Assembly: GCA_018659505.1 (NCBI GenBank)
Contig: JABJMI010000030.1
Coordinates: forward strand, 1-5,016
Reading direction: 5' to 3'
From: Planctomicrobium sp.
GTDB lineage: Bacteria > Planctomycetota > Planctomycetia > Planctomycetales > Planctomycetaceae
Length of the DNA: 5,016 nucleotides
Part shown: positions 1 through 5,016 of the stretch, piece after piece
How positions within the stretch are numbered: position 1 is the stretch's first letter
Layout: each line of letters starts with the position of its first letter
Position numbers and translations under genes: made by a program
The notes under the pieces: model-generated
What the model saw: the letters and a program-made list of their open reading frames with translations, nothing else
The model's database searches: none
What the model was told of the DNA's origin: nothing

Positions 1-75
1 ATGCAATCACGGATGATCTAAATCTATGAAGGCACTTCGCTTTGACATCTTAGTAACAACACTTAATCCCAGAAT

Positions 76-88
76 GTTCGAATCGAAC
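76..88. promoter_or_regulatory. Perfect 13-base palindrome, possible operator
   Basis: GTTCGA, one central A, then TCGAAC form a perfect inverted repeat with 6-base half-sites. The spacing is too tight for an RNA hairpin, so if it works at all it is more likely a binding site for a dimeric DNA-binding protein. It lies about 100 bases upstream of the candidate rpsO promoter. The regulator is unknown, and chance occurrence is possible in a 258-base gap. Confidence 0.25.
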
Positions 89-183
89 TCGGTATTTTAA
101 TGTTGACCGGATTCATAGACTTTTATGAGTTCTGGCATAGACAGACTCTTGATTTGATAGAAAAAACTGATAGAGTCCCCAAC

Positions 184-211
184 TTGTTAGCAGAATTCGT
201 GTCAATATAAA
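184..211 (+). promoter_or_regulatory. Candidate sigma-70-type promoter of rpsO
   Basis: TTGTTA (184-189, 4 of 6 to TTGACA) and TATAAA (206-211, 5 of 6 to TATAAT) are separated by 16 bases. Transcription would start near 217-219, just where the first leader hairpin begins, giving a leader of about 40 bases. A weaker alternative is TTGACC (103-108) with TATGAG (124-129), whose 15-base spacer is short. A 6-bp inverted repeat (GACTCT 144-149, AGAGTC 172-177) sits directly upstream of the -35 and could be an upstream control site. The assignment is from consensus matching only. Confidence 0.4.
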
Positions 212-216
212 GAAGA

Positions 217-258
217 GATCGCAATAGCGGTTGGAGGCGGCTCTGAGGCCGGTGAGTT
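217..258 (+). promoter_or_regulatory. Structured rpsO leader with two hairpins
   Basis: Hairpin A pairs 217-222 with 227-232 around an AATA loop, with two G-U pairs; one of them (219/230) lies next to the C-G pair 220/229. A strong GGAGG (233-237) follows directly. Hairpin B then pairs CGGC (238-241) with GCCG (248-251) around a six-base loop. The GGAGG is 21 bases from the ATG, but if hairpin B folds the effective distance is about 7. A second weak candidate, TGAGG (244-248), is 10 bases from the ATG but buried in hairpin B. S15 represses its own mRNA in several bacteria through leader structures that differ between lineages, so autoregulation here is plausible but inferred. Confidence 0.45.
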
Positions 259-528
259 ATGTCAATTACGAAAGAACGTAAATCTGAGTTGGTTGGTGAG
301 TTTCAGAATTCAGGCGAGGATACAGGATCCCCTGATGTTCAAATCGCTGTCCTTACTGAACGTATCAATAGTCTCACACAGCACTTACGTGAACACAATA
401 AAGATCACGCAGGTCGCCGTGGATTGTTAATGATGGTCAGTCGCCGTCGACGTTTGTTGGATTATGTAAAGAAAAACGATCCTCCGCGTTACGTCGATTT
501 GATTACACGCTTAGGGATTCGTAAGTAG
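259..528 (+). CDS. rpsO: 30S ribosomal protein S15
   Basis: S15 is a primary binding protein of the 16S rRNA central domain; it nucleates platform assembly and contributes to a bridge with the 50S subunit. The 89-residue product has exactly the usual family length and aligns end to end with E. coli S15: an N-terminal helix, the [15 protein letters not shown] segment (22-36), the HLREHNKDH turn (42-50), the [20 protein letters not shown] helix (53-72) and the [10 protein letters not shown]-terminus. H42 and D49, which match known rRNA-contact residues, are kept. The next contact position, usually Ser (S51 in mature E. coli numbering), is Gly52 here. The ATG at 259 gives the canonical MSITKE start. 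The gene is followed by pnp on the same strand after 336 bases, with a likely terminator in between, so co-transcription would depend on read-through. Confidence 0.98.
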   Translation: MSITKERKSELVGEFQNSGEDTGSPDVQIAVLTERINSLTQHLREHNKDHAGRRGLLMMVSRRRRLLDYVKKNDPPRYVDLITRLGIRK

Positions 529-557
529 TCGATTGGATGCCTGTCGCTTGACGGGGA

Positions 558-567
558 ACCAATTGGT
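558..567. repeat. Perfect 10-base palindrome ACCAATTGGT
   Basis: The ten bases ACCAATTGGT are self-complementary and lie about 30 bases after the rpsO stop codon. TTGACG (548-553) lies just upstream, but no good -10 hexamer is found at the right distance (TGGATT at 571-576 matches only 3 of 6). The palindrome could be a protein-binding site or chance. Confidence 0.2.
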
Positions 568-594
568 CTCTGGATTCTTACAGTTTTGTGAAAT

Positions 595-649
595 CTGCTC
601 AATCGATCATATTGGAAGCCTTGCCAAGGTTACTTGAGCAGGGCTTTTT
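595..649 (+). terminator. rpsO-pnp intergenic terminator with a competing stem
   Basis: Two mutually exclusive stems can be drawn. Fold I pairs CTGCTCAA (595-602) with TTGAGCAG (634-641), 8 perfect pairs, with a small inner hairpin CCTT/AAGG (619-622, 626-629). Fold II pairs AAGCCTTGC (616-624) with GCAGGGCTT (638-646), 9 pairs including one G-U, and runs straight into the T-tract 645-649, as an intrinsic terminator should. Both need bases 638-641, so they cannot coexist. The simplest reading is the rpsO terminator allowing partial read-through into pnp; a regulated attenuator is a stronger inference that the sequence permits but does not prove. Confidence 0.6.
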
Positions 650-693
650 GTATATGTCCTGAGTTTGTGGAATCGCTTTAAACTCTTTGTGGA

Positions 694-720
694 TTGAGTT
701 TTGTGCCGATTCACTATTAA
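694..720 (+). promoter_or_regulatory. Weak candidate promoter for pnp
   Basis: TTGAGT (694-699) and TATTAA (715-720) are 15 bases apart; each matches the sigma-70 consensus at only about 4 of 6 positions. It is the best pair I find between the intergenic terminator and the pnp leader structure, and would give a leader of about 140 bases containing the whole folded region. pnp may instead be transcribed mainly by read-through from rpsO. Confidence 0.2.
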
Positions 721-744
721 TTGTTGCGATGTATTAGAAATTTT

Positions 745-822
745 CGAAGTTTGTTGGCTGACTTCGTTCTCTACGACTGTCGGGAAACCACTCCTTTCTC
801 TCGTGGTTCTTTAAGATCAGCC
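745..822 (+). promoter_or_regulatory. Folded 5' leader of pnp
   Basis: A long-range stem pairs 756-764 with 813-822 (9 pairs, a single bulged A at 816). It encloses a hairpin AACCAC (786-791) / GTGGTT (803-808) with an 11-base pyrimidine loop. An alternative hairpin, CGAAGT (745-750) / ACTTCG (761-766), uses the left arm of the long stem and so competes with it. The element ends 42 bases before the GTG. In E. coli the pnp leader forms a stem cut by RNase III and then used by PNPase to repress its own synthesis; this stem could play a similar part, but that is analogy only. Confidence 0.4.
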
Positions 823-854
823 CATTAAATTGTTGTTCTGAGTTGGAAATAAAT

Positions 855-858
855 AGGA
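855..858 (+). promoter_or_regulatory. Short Shine-Dalgarno site of pnp
   Basis: AGGA lies 6 bases before the GTG codon at 865 in an A-rich, probably unstructured stretch downstream of the folded leader. It supports GTG as the initiator; no in-frame ATG exists close by. Confidence 0.55.
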
Positions 859-864
859 AATATT

Positions 865-3033
865 GTGAGTAAAAAAGTACAAGTCTCTACAGAAATCGCT
901 GGCAGAACTCTAACGATGACAACCGGTCAACTCGCCAAACAGGCCAGCGGATCAATTTTGTTGCAATACGCTGACACCTCAATCTTCATTGCTTGTCAAA
1001 CTGGTCCATCACGACCTGGAACAGACTTCTTCCCATTGACAGTTGACTATCGTGAACGGTTCGCAGCTGCCGGAAAATTTCCTGGTGGATTCCTGAAGCG
1101 AGAAGGGCGACCGACTCAAAAAGAAATTCTAACTTGTCGTCTTACAGACCGTCCGATTCGACCACTCTTCCCAAAGACTTTTCGGGATGAAGTGCAAATC
1201 AACATGAATGTCATGTCTTCCGACGGTGAAAATGATCCTGGGGTCTGGGCGATCACTGGTGGAAGTGCAGCGTGCATGGTTTCACCGATCCCATATCAAG
1301 GACCAATCGCAGCGGTTCGAGTCGGATTGATTGATGATGAATTCGTCCTGTTCCCAACTGTCGAACAGATGAAAGAAAGCGAACTCGATCTCGTCATGGC
1401 TGGCAGCAAAGATTCGACCTTGATGATCGAAGGTTTTGGTAACCAGATTCCTGAAGACCAAATGGTCGACGCGCTTCTCTTCGGTCAAGAAACGATCGTT
1501 GAAATCTGCAAGCTCCAAGAAGAACTTGTTGAATTAGCCGGCATTGAGCCATTCGAATATGACGAGCCAGAAGAAAACCCATGGCTCAAAACAGTCGAAA
1601 AAGAAGCCGGAGACAAAATCAAGAAAGCTGTCCAGAAGAATCAGAAAACAGAACGTTCGGCAGCTTCCAAAGAAGTCCGTACTGAACTTGTCAATAAGTA
1701 TTTTGATGAAGATGAAACCGAACTCGAAGATGGTCGTACACTCGATGACCTGAAAGAAGCGTTCTATCTTGTTCACAAAGATGTCTGTCGAAAACTGACT
1801 CTTTCTGGAAAGCGTTTAGATGGACGTGGTCCTGAAGATCTTCGACAAATTGACTGTGAAGTCGATATCTTGCCAGTTGTTCACGGTTCTGCTGTCTTTA
1901 CTCGTGGCGAAACTCAATCGCTGGCAACTGTCGTTCTAGGAACTGTTCGCGACGAACAACGCGTCGATGGACTCTTCGATGAAGTCGCTCAGAATTTCTA
2001 CCTGCATTACAACTTCCCATCGTTCTCTGTCGGAGAATGTCGTCCTAACCGAGGACCAGGTCGTCGCGAAATCGGTCATGGTGCATTGGCGGAGCGATCT
2101 GTCGCTCCCGTGTTGCCGAAGAAAGAAGACTTCCCCTACACGATTCGAATTATCTCAGATATTCTCGAATCGAACGGAAGTAGCTCAATGGCTTCCGTCT
2201 GTAGTGCGACACTTGGTTTGATGGCTGCCGGAGTTCCGATCAGTCAGCCGGTTGCCGGGATTTCCATTGGTGTTGTCACCGATGGTGAAGATTACACAAT
2301 CCTGACAGATATCATTGGTGACGAAGATCACTTCGGTGATATGGACTTTAAAGTCGCTGGTTCACAAAAAGGAATCACCGGGATTCAACTCGATTTAAAA
2401 ATCGACGGTATCAACGAAGAGATCATTCGCAAGACTCTCGAGCAAGCAAAGAACGCTCGACGTGAAATCTTGAAGAACATCCTGACAACAATTCGTCGAC
2501 CACGCCCGGAACTTCCTGACTCTGCACCACGTATTATCTCAACCAAGATCAATCCCGAGAAAATTGGTCTCGTGATCGGACCAAGCGGGAAAACAATTCG
2601 TGCTATTCAGGATAGCACTGGAGCACAAATTGATATTGTCGATGATGGTACAATCACCATTTCTGGTCCTTCGAAAGACGTTTGTGCCGGAGCTCTTGCT
2701 CACATCGAAGCACTCACTGAAGAGATCAAAGTCGGTCGTATCTACAACGGAAAAGTAAGCTCGATCAAAGACTTCGGAGCCTTCGTTGAAATCGCTCCCG
2801 GCAAAGATGGTCTTCTCCATATCAGCGAACTTTCAGATGGCTTTGTGAAGTCTGTCACTGATGTCGTTAAGATTGGCGAACAAATCGATGTTAAAGTGAT
2901 CGCTGTGGATGATCAGAATCGCGTCAAACTTTCACGCAAAGCTGTGCTTGCTGAAAAAGGATTGACTGATCAAAAACCTGAGGAATCAGATTCCGACGAC
3001 GATAACGATGACTACGATGGCGAAGAAGAATAA
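865..3033 (+). CDS. pnp: Polyribonucleotide nucleotidyltransferase (PNPase)
   Basis: PNPase degrades RNA 3' to 5' by phosphorolysis, releasing nucleoside diphosphates, and can run in reverse to add tails; it acts in the cytoplasm as a ring-shaped trimer. The 722-residue protein has the full family architecture: a first RNase PH domain (about 10-145) with the FFPLTVDYRERF (55-66) and RPTQKEILTCRLTDRPIRPL (82-101) blocks; a helical linker (about 150-310); the catalytic second RNase PH domain (about 315-550); a KH domain (about 555-615) with its GPSG loop (572-575); and an S1 domain (about 623-692). The second core shows GETQSLATVVLGT (348-360), SNGSSSMASV (436-445) and GDEDHFGDMDFKVAG (485-499), whose D486 and D492 match the catalytic metal-binding aspartates. 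The tail after 704 is very acidic. The GTG start at 865 is chosen because AGGA (855-858) lies 6 bases upstream and the product then begins MSKKVQV, with the first domain complete. A strong intrinsic terminator follows. Confidence 0.99.
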   Translation: MSKKVQVSTEIAGRTLTMTTGQLAKQASGSILLQYADTSIFIACQTGPSRPGTDFFPLTVDYRERFAAAGKFPGGFLKREGRPTQKEILTCRLTDRPIRPLFPKTFRDEVQINMNVMSSDGENDPGVWAITGGSAACMVSPIPYQGPIAAVRVGLIDDEFVLFPTVEQMKESELDLVMAGSKDSTLMIEGFGNQIPEDQMVDALLFGQETIVEICKLQEELVELAGIEPFEYDEPEENPWLKTVEKEAGDKIKKAVQKNQKTERSAASKEVRTELVNKYFDEDETELEDGRTLDDLKEAFYLVHKDVCRKLTLSGKRLDGRGPEDLRQIDCEVDILPVVHGSAVFTRGETQSLATVVLGTVRDEQRVDGLFDEVAQNFYLHYNFPSFSVGECRPNRGPGRREIGHGALAERSVAPVLPKKEDFPYTIRIISDILESNGSSSMASVCSATLGLMAAGVPISQPVAGISIGVVTDGEDYTILTDIIGDEDHFGDMDFKVAGSQKGITGIQLDLKIDGINEEIIRKTLEQAKNARREILKNILTTIRRPRPELPDSAPRIISTKINPEKIGLVIGPSGKTIRAIQDSTGAQIDIVDDGTITISGPSKDVCAGALAHIEALTEEIKVGRIYNGKVSSIKDFGAFVEIAPGKDGLLHISELSDGFVKSVTDVVKIGEQIDVKVIAVDDQNRVKLSRKAVLAEKGLTDQKPEESDSDDDNDDYDGEEE

Positions 3034-3053
3034 TTCTGACTTCGCATGAGACT

Positions 3054-3081
3054 AAAGCCGGAGTTCGCTCCGGCTTTTTTT
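3054..3081 (+). terminator. Intrinsic terminator of pnp
   Basis: GCCGGAG (3057-3063) and CTCCGGC (3068-3074) form a perfect GC-rich stem closed by a TTCG tetraloop, followed by seven T residues (3075-3081). Three A residues before the stem can pair with the first Ts. It starts 20 bases after the pnp stop. On the minus strand only three Ts would follow the stem, so it is a poor terminator for the convergent ligase gene. Confidence 0.95.
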
Positions 3082-3146
3082 GTGCCTGTTATGCTTACCC
3101 ATTGTGGCGTGGAATTTCACATTGCTGACGCTCAGATAATATGAAT

Positions 3147-3196
3147 CACGCAGAGCCGCAGAGTTTGATCCACTCGCTTGCGCTTCGTGCTTGTAG
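3147..3196. repeat. Short repeat-like pieces, possible dispersed intergenic repeats
   Basis: The stretch 3147-3163 contains GCAGAG twice (3150-3155 and 3158-3163) with an 8-base period, a wording I recall from dispersed non-coding repeats in several bacterial phyla. Next to it, 3171-3196 has GCTTG, GCTTC and GCTTG (3176-3180, 3182-3186, 3189-3193), resembling intergenic repeats of planctomycete genomes as I remember them. Only single copies are visible in this window, so the dispersed nature cannot be shown here. Confidence 0.35.
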
Positions 3197-3225
3197 ACAG
3201 TGGTAGCCTAAGGATGTCCGACCTT

Positions 3226-3269
3226 GGTGCAAAATTCTTTTCATCTTCGCGGCACCGCAATTTTGCGTT
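3226..3269. repeat. Inverted repeat at the 3' end of the ligase gene
   Basis: GCAAAATT (3229-3236) and AATTTTGC (3259-3266) are perfect 8-base complements separated by 22 bases; three further G-U pairs extend the stem to 3226-3269 in the plus-strand RNA. It lies about 30 bases past the minus-strand ligase stop codon, where a terminator is expected, but no T-tract follows in that direction. It could be a 3' stabilising stem or part of a Rho-dependent end; the role is uncertain. Confidence 0.35.
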
Positions 3270-3296
3270 GATTCATGTTTTTAAGTTCCCATTTCG

Positions 3297-4427
3297 TTAA
3301 GAAATTCTCGACTGCTCAGTCATCCATTTGACCATCGCTTGAGGAGAGCCCAATTTTTCAATTCGCTCAAGCTGTCGCTGCGCCCAGGTTTCATGTTTGG
3401 AAAATTCTTTCATGTGAGCAAGTTCATCGCTGCAGTTTAAGTCTTGAGCGATCTCAGCCAATTGGTCACACATTTTAGAAATGACTTGTCGAGCAGGGAC
3501 GAGTTGATGAGTCACGCTGTCGACAAGTTCCGCATCGAGTCCGTAGCGAGCGGCGCGCCATTTGTTTTGGCGTACTAACATCGGGTGGCAATCATGTTGA
3601 TAAAGTCCCTCGTCAATGGCGTCCGACAGATAGGTCACGAGGCAATGCACAAACGCGACAAGCCCCATAGCATCATCCAGTTGTCCAGGCATGTCACAGA
3701 TGCGAATTTCGACAGTTCCAAAGTTGTGGTGCGGACGGACATCCCACCAGATTTCCCGAATCGATTCAATGAATCCGGTGTCGATCAAGTGATTGATCAA
3801 CCAAGCGTATTCGCTCCAGTTTCGCATGAATGGAGGTAGCCCGGCTGTTGGCAGTCCTTCCATCACTTTGGTTCGCCAAGAGTTCAATCCGGTGTTTCGG
3901 TTTTCCCAATAAGGACTGTTACCACTAGCAGCTAACAGGACGGGAAGATACTTCAGAATGCGGTCACAAATCATGACAGCTTTGTCTCCCGAGTCGACCC
4001 CAACATGCACATGCAAGCCAAATGTCACTAGTTGTCGAGCGGTATCCTGTAAGAGGTTTACAATTCGGTTGTAGCGTACTTTGTCACTGACTTTTTGGTC
4101 TTGCCAGGAAGTGAAAGGATGAGTTGCAGACCAAAGCAGATCAACTCCTACTGAATCGGATGCAGCCTGTAATACTTTCAACTGTGCATGTAACTGAGCA
4201 CGAGCTTCGGCGACGCTCGTGCAAACATCCGTATTGATTTCAACATAGCATTCCATCAATTCCGGCTTCACGGTTTCGCGATCTTCTTCTGCCATCGCTT
4301 CTAGAATTTGCGGACAAGCAGAACGAAGAATTCCCGAGTGTTTATCAACGAGAGCTAGTTCAATTTCGACTCCCAGTGTTGGCGATTGACTTGCAGAGAA
4401 GTGAATTTTCTTTGACGCTTTAGACAT
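3297..4427 (-). CDS. Carboxylate-amine ligase, glutamate-cysteine ligase-like (GCS2/YbdK family)
   Basis: Members of this family join an amino group to a carboxylate with ATP; some have weak gamma-glutamate-cysteine ligase activity, the first step of glutathione synthesis, but the real substrate is often unknown. The 376-residue cytosolic protein has the usual length and motifs: TLGVEIELALVD (17-28) with the acidic metal/ATP residues, PELMECYVEINTDVC (55-69), FGLHVHVGVD (136-145), SGNSPYWENRNTGLNSWRTK (168-187), WWDVRPHHNFGTVEIRICD (227-245) and RQNKWRAARYGLDAELVD (286-303). No signal peptide or membrane segment is seen. The ATG at 4427 is supported by GGAG (plus-strand 4434-4437), 6 bases upstream. 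The gene is convergent with pnp and divergent from the exported-protein gene, so it seems to be monocistronic. No glutathione synthetase gene is visible nearby, so a role in glutathione synthesis is not supported by context. Confidence 0.9.
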   Translation of the reverse strand: MSKASKKIHFSASQSPTLGVEIELALVDKHSGILRSACPQILEAMAEEDRETVKPELMECYVEINTDVCTSVAEARAQLHAQLKVLQAASDSVGVDLLWSATHPFTSWQDQKVSDKVRYNRIVNLLQDTARQLVTFGLHVHVGVDSGDKAVMICDRILKYLPVLLAASGNSPYWENRNTGLNSWRTKVMEGLPTAGLPPFMRNWSEYAWLINHLIDTGFIESIREIWWDVRPHHNFGTVEIRICDMPGQLDDAMGLVAFVHCLVTYLSDAIDEGLYQHDCHPMLVRQNKWRAARYGLDAELVDSVTHQLVPARQVISKMCDQLAEIAQDLNCSDELAHMKEFSKHETWAQRQLERIEKLGSPQAMVKWMTEQSRIS

Positions 4428-4433
4428 CGGGCA

Positions 4434-4437
4434 CTCC
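4434..4437 (-). promoter_or_regulatory. Shine-Dalgarno site of the ligase gene
   Basis: CTCC on the plus strand reads GGAG on the minus strand, 6 bases before the ATG at 4427. This is the most conventional ribosome binding site in the window and fixes the start. I find no convincing -35/-10 pair upstream of it. Confidence 0.7.
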
Positions 4438-4680
4438 GTTGTTATTAGCTATTCAGGATCAATGACATGTCGGGAAAATTGATTCAAACTCCGGGTGTTC
4501 GTTGGGGTGTTGAGAAATCTGCGAGGGTTCACAAACCTGTCTTCGTGAATCTAATGTTGCTGTCGATCATGTTCGTGTTTTTTGCGCCTGCGAAAATGAT
4601 CTCAAGTCAAGTTTAACTTTAAGAGACTTGCCCTGCCAACATTTGAAGGAATTGGCTTCAATATCACGTCTTAAAAGAGG

Positions 4681-4709
4681 CTGATAATTCGTGAATCGCT
4701 CGTTACAAT
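4681..4709 (+). promoter_or_regulatory. Candidate promoter for the exported-protein gene
   Basis: CTGATA (4681-4686, 4 of 6 to the -35 consensus) and TACAAT (4704-4709, 5 of 6 to the -10) are 17 bases apart. A transcript from here would have a leader of about 165 bases. A perfect TTGACA at 4866-4871 is nearer but has no fitting -10 and would place the start inside the coding region. Confidence 0.3.
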
Positions 4710-4880
4710 ATATGAAGTAATGTTCCTTTCGTGTATGTGAATGTGTGCTTGAAAAAAATGCTACACATAACACAACCGTTTCAATTATTGATTTAGTGAA
4801 TAAAACGGGTTGGACTTTTAGGTTGAAGACCCACTGTTTTTTACAACGAAACCATTCGGAAAAAATTGACATAGGCATAA

Positions 4881-5016
4881 ATGATGCGACTCATATTGGC
4901 ACTTTTAGTGATCAATCTCGGATTTGCTCTCCGCGTTGAAGCAGATCACTTCTTTAATATCCAAACATCAGCGATTCAGGACGGCAAAGCTGAGTACGGT
5001 CATTGGGGATGGGAGC
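4881..5016 (+). CDS. N-terminus of a secreted protein, cut by the window edge
   Basis: The 45 visible residues start with a typical Sec signal peptide: MMR, a hydrophobic core LILALLVINLGFAL (4-17), then RVEA with a likely signal peptidase I cut after VEA (19-21), so the mature protein would begin DHFFNIQ. The mature part contains DGKAEYGHWGWE (34-45) before the edge. The YGHWG wording reminds me of planctomycete exported proteins annotated as alkaline-phosphatase-like, but this is a faint recollection and no catalytic residue is in view. The start is either ATG 4881 or the next codon, ATG 4884; TAGG (4872-4875) is a weak ribosome site 5 or 8 bases upstream. It is divergent from the ligase gene, with no evident functional link. 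Confidence 0.7.
   Translation, partial: MMRLILALLVINLGFALRVEADHFFNIQTSAIQDGKAEYGHWGWE

Larger units (their letters stand above)
4428..4880. other. AT-rich divergent intergenic region without a credible gene
   Basis: The 453 bases separate two divergent genes. Possible frames here (minus 4567-4878; plus from 4745) have no recognisable motif or supporting ribosome binding site, so I leave them out. What can be seen: a 10-base direct repeat TTCGTGAATC (4542-4551 and 4688-4697); an inverted repeat CAAGTC (4603-4608) / GACTTG (4625-4630) enclosing an 11-base palindrome (4609-4619); and a promoter candidate at 4681-4709. No RNA gene is recognised. Confidence 0.6.

Noticed and set aside
1..29. Possible 3' end of a gene entering from the left (frame closing at 29, or ATG at 1 with stop at 21)
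   Set aside because: Fewer than ten codons are visible and nothing is recognisable, so it cannot be told from chance.
42..67. TTGACA (42-47) with CTTAAT (62-67) as a promoter
   Set aside because: The spacer is only 14 bases and the site is nearly 200 bases from rpsO, so it is weaker than the pair at 184-211.
1282..2820. Several open frames of 62-93 codons inside pnp, on both strands (e.g. minus 1534-1776, minus 2539-2820, plus 1967-2221)
   Set aside because: They lie wholly within the strongly conserved pnp frame, have no recognisable motifs, and are the shadows expected from its codon use.
3585..3839. Plus-strand open frame of 84 codons inside the ligase gene
   Set aside because: It is antisense to the conserved HHNFGTVEIRICD region of the ligase, and its product resembles no family.
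4866..4871. Perfect TTGACA as a -35 for the gene at 4881
   Set aside because: A matching -10 would fall inside the coding sequence at about 4889, where no fitting hexamer exists, and the transcript would lose the start codon.
4567..4878. Minus-strand open frame of 103 codons in the divergent gap
   Set aside because: There is no motif, no convincing ribosome site, a cysteine- and serine-rich random look, and it starts directly against the opposing exported-protein gene.
4745..4939. Plus-strand open frame of 64 codons overlapping the start of the exported protein
   Set aside because: The overlapping frame from 4881 has a clear signal peptide; this one has no motif and ends soon after.

Overview
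The window is a bacterial chromosomal segment built around the conserved rpsO-pnp pair (ribosomal protein S15 and polynucleotide phosphorylase). It is followed by a convergent gene for a glutamate-cysteine-ligase-like carboxylate-amine ligase and, at the right edge, by the first 45 codons of a secreted protein. Moderate GC content, long AT-rich intergenic stretches, weak or unusual Shine-Dalgarno sites and the wording of the ligase and PNPase sequences suggest a member of the Planctomycetota (Planctomycetaceae-like). This assignment is from memory of protein style, not from a search, and is moderate at best.

Layout: 1-258 is non-coding and holds an operator-like palindrome, a candidate promoter and a structured rpsO leader. 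259-528 is rpsO (+). 529-864 is a 336-base gap with a terminator that competes with an alternative pairing, and a folded pnp leader. 865-3033 is pnp (+, GTG start), ended by a textbook intrinsic terminator at 3054-3081. 3034-3296 is a gap with short repeat-like pieces (GCAGAG pair, GCTTG/GCTTC series) and an inverted repeat near the 3' end of the convergent gene. 3297-4427 is the ligase gene (-). 4428-4880 is a 453-base AT-rich gap in which I see no credible gene; it must carry the starts of both divergent flanking genes. 4881 to the edge is the start of an exported protein (+).

How the genes work together: S15 is an early 30S assembly protein and PNPase is a 3'-5' exoribonuclease. The pair is neighbouring in many bacteria, and in Escherichia coli both are controlled through their mRNA leaders. 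Here too the most interesting material is RNA structure: a hairpin that could bring a distant GGAGG next to the rpsO start, a possible terminator/antiterminator pair between rpsO and pnp, and a long leader stem in front of pnp. All are read by eye and none has been tested by folding or covariation. The protein-coding content is otherwise ordinary housekeeping; I see no defence system, mobile element, CRISPR array, tRNA or rRNA.
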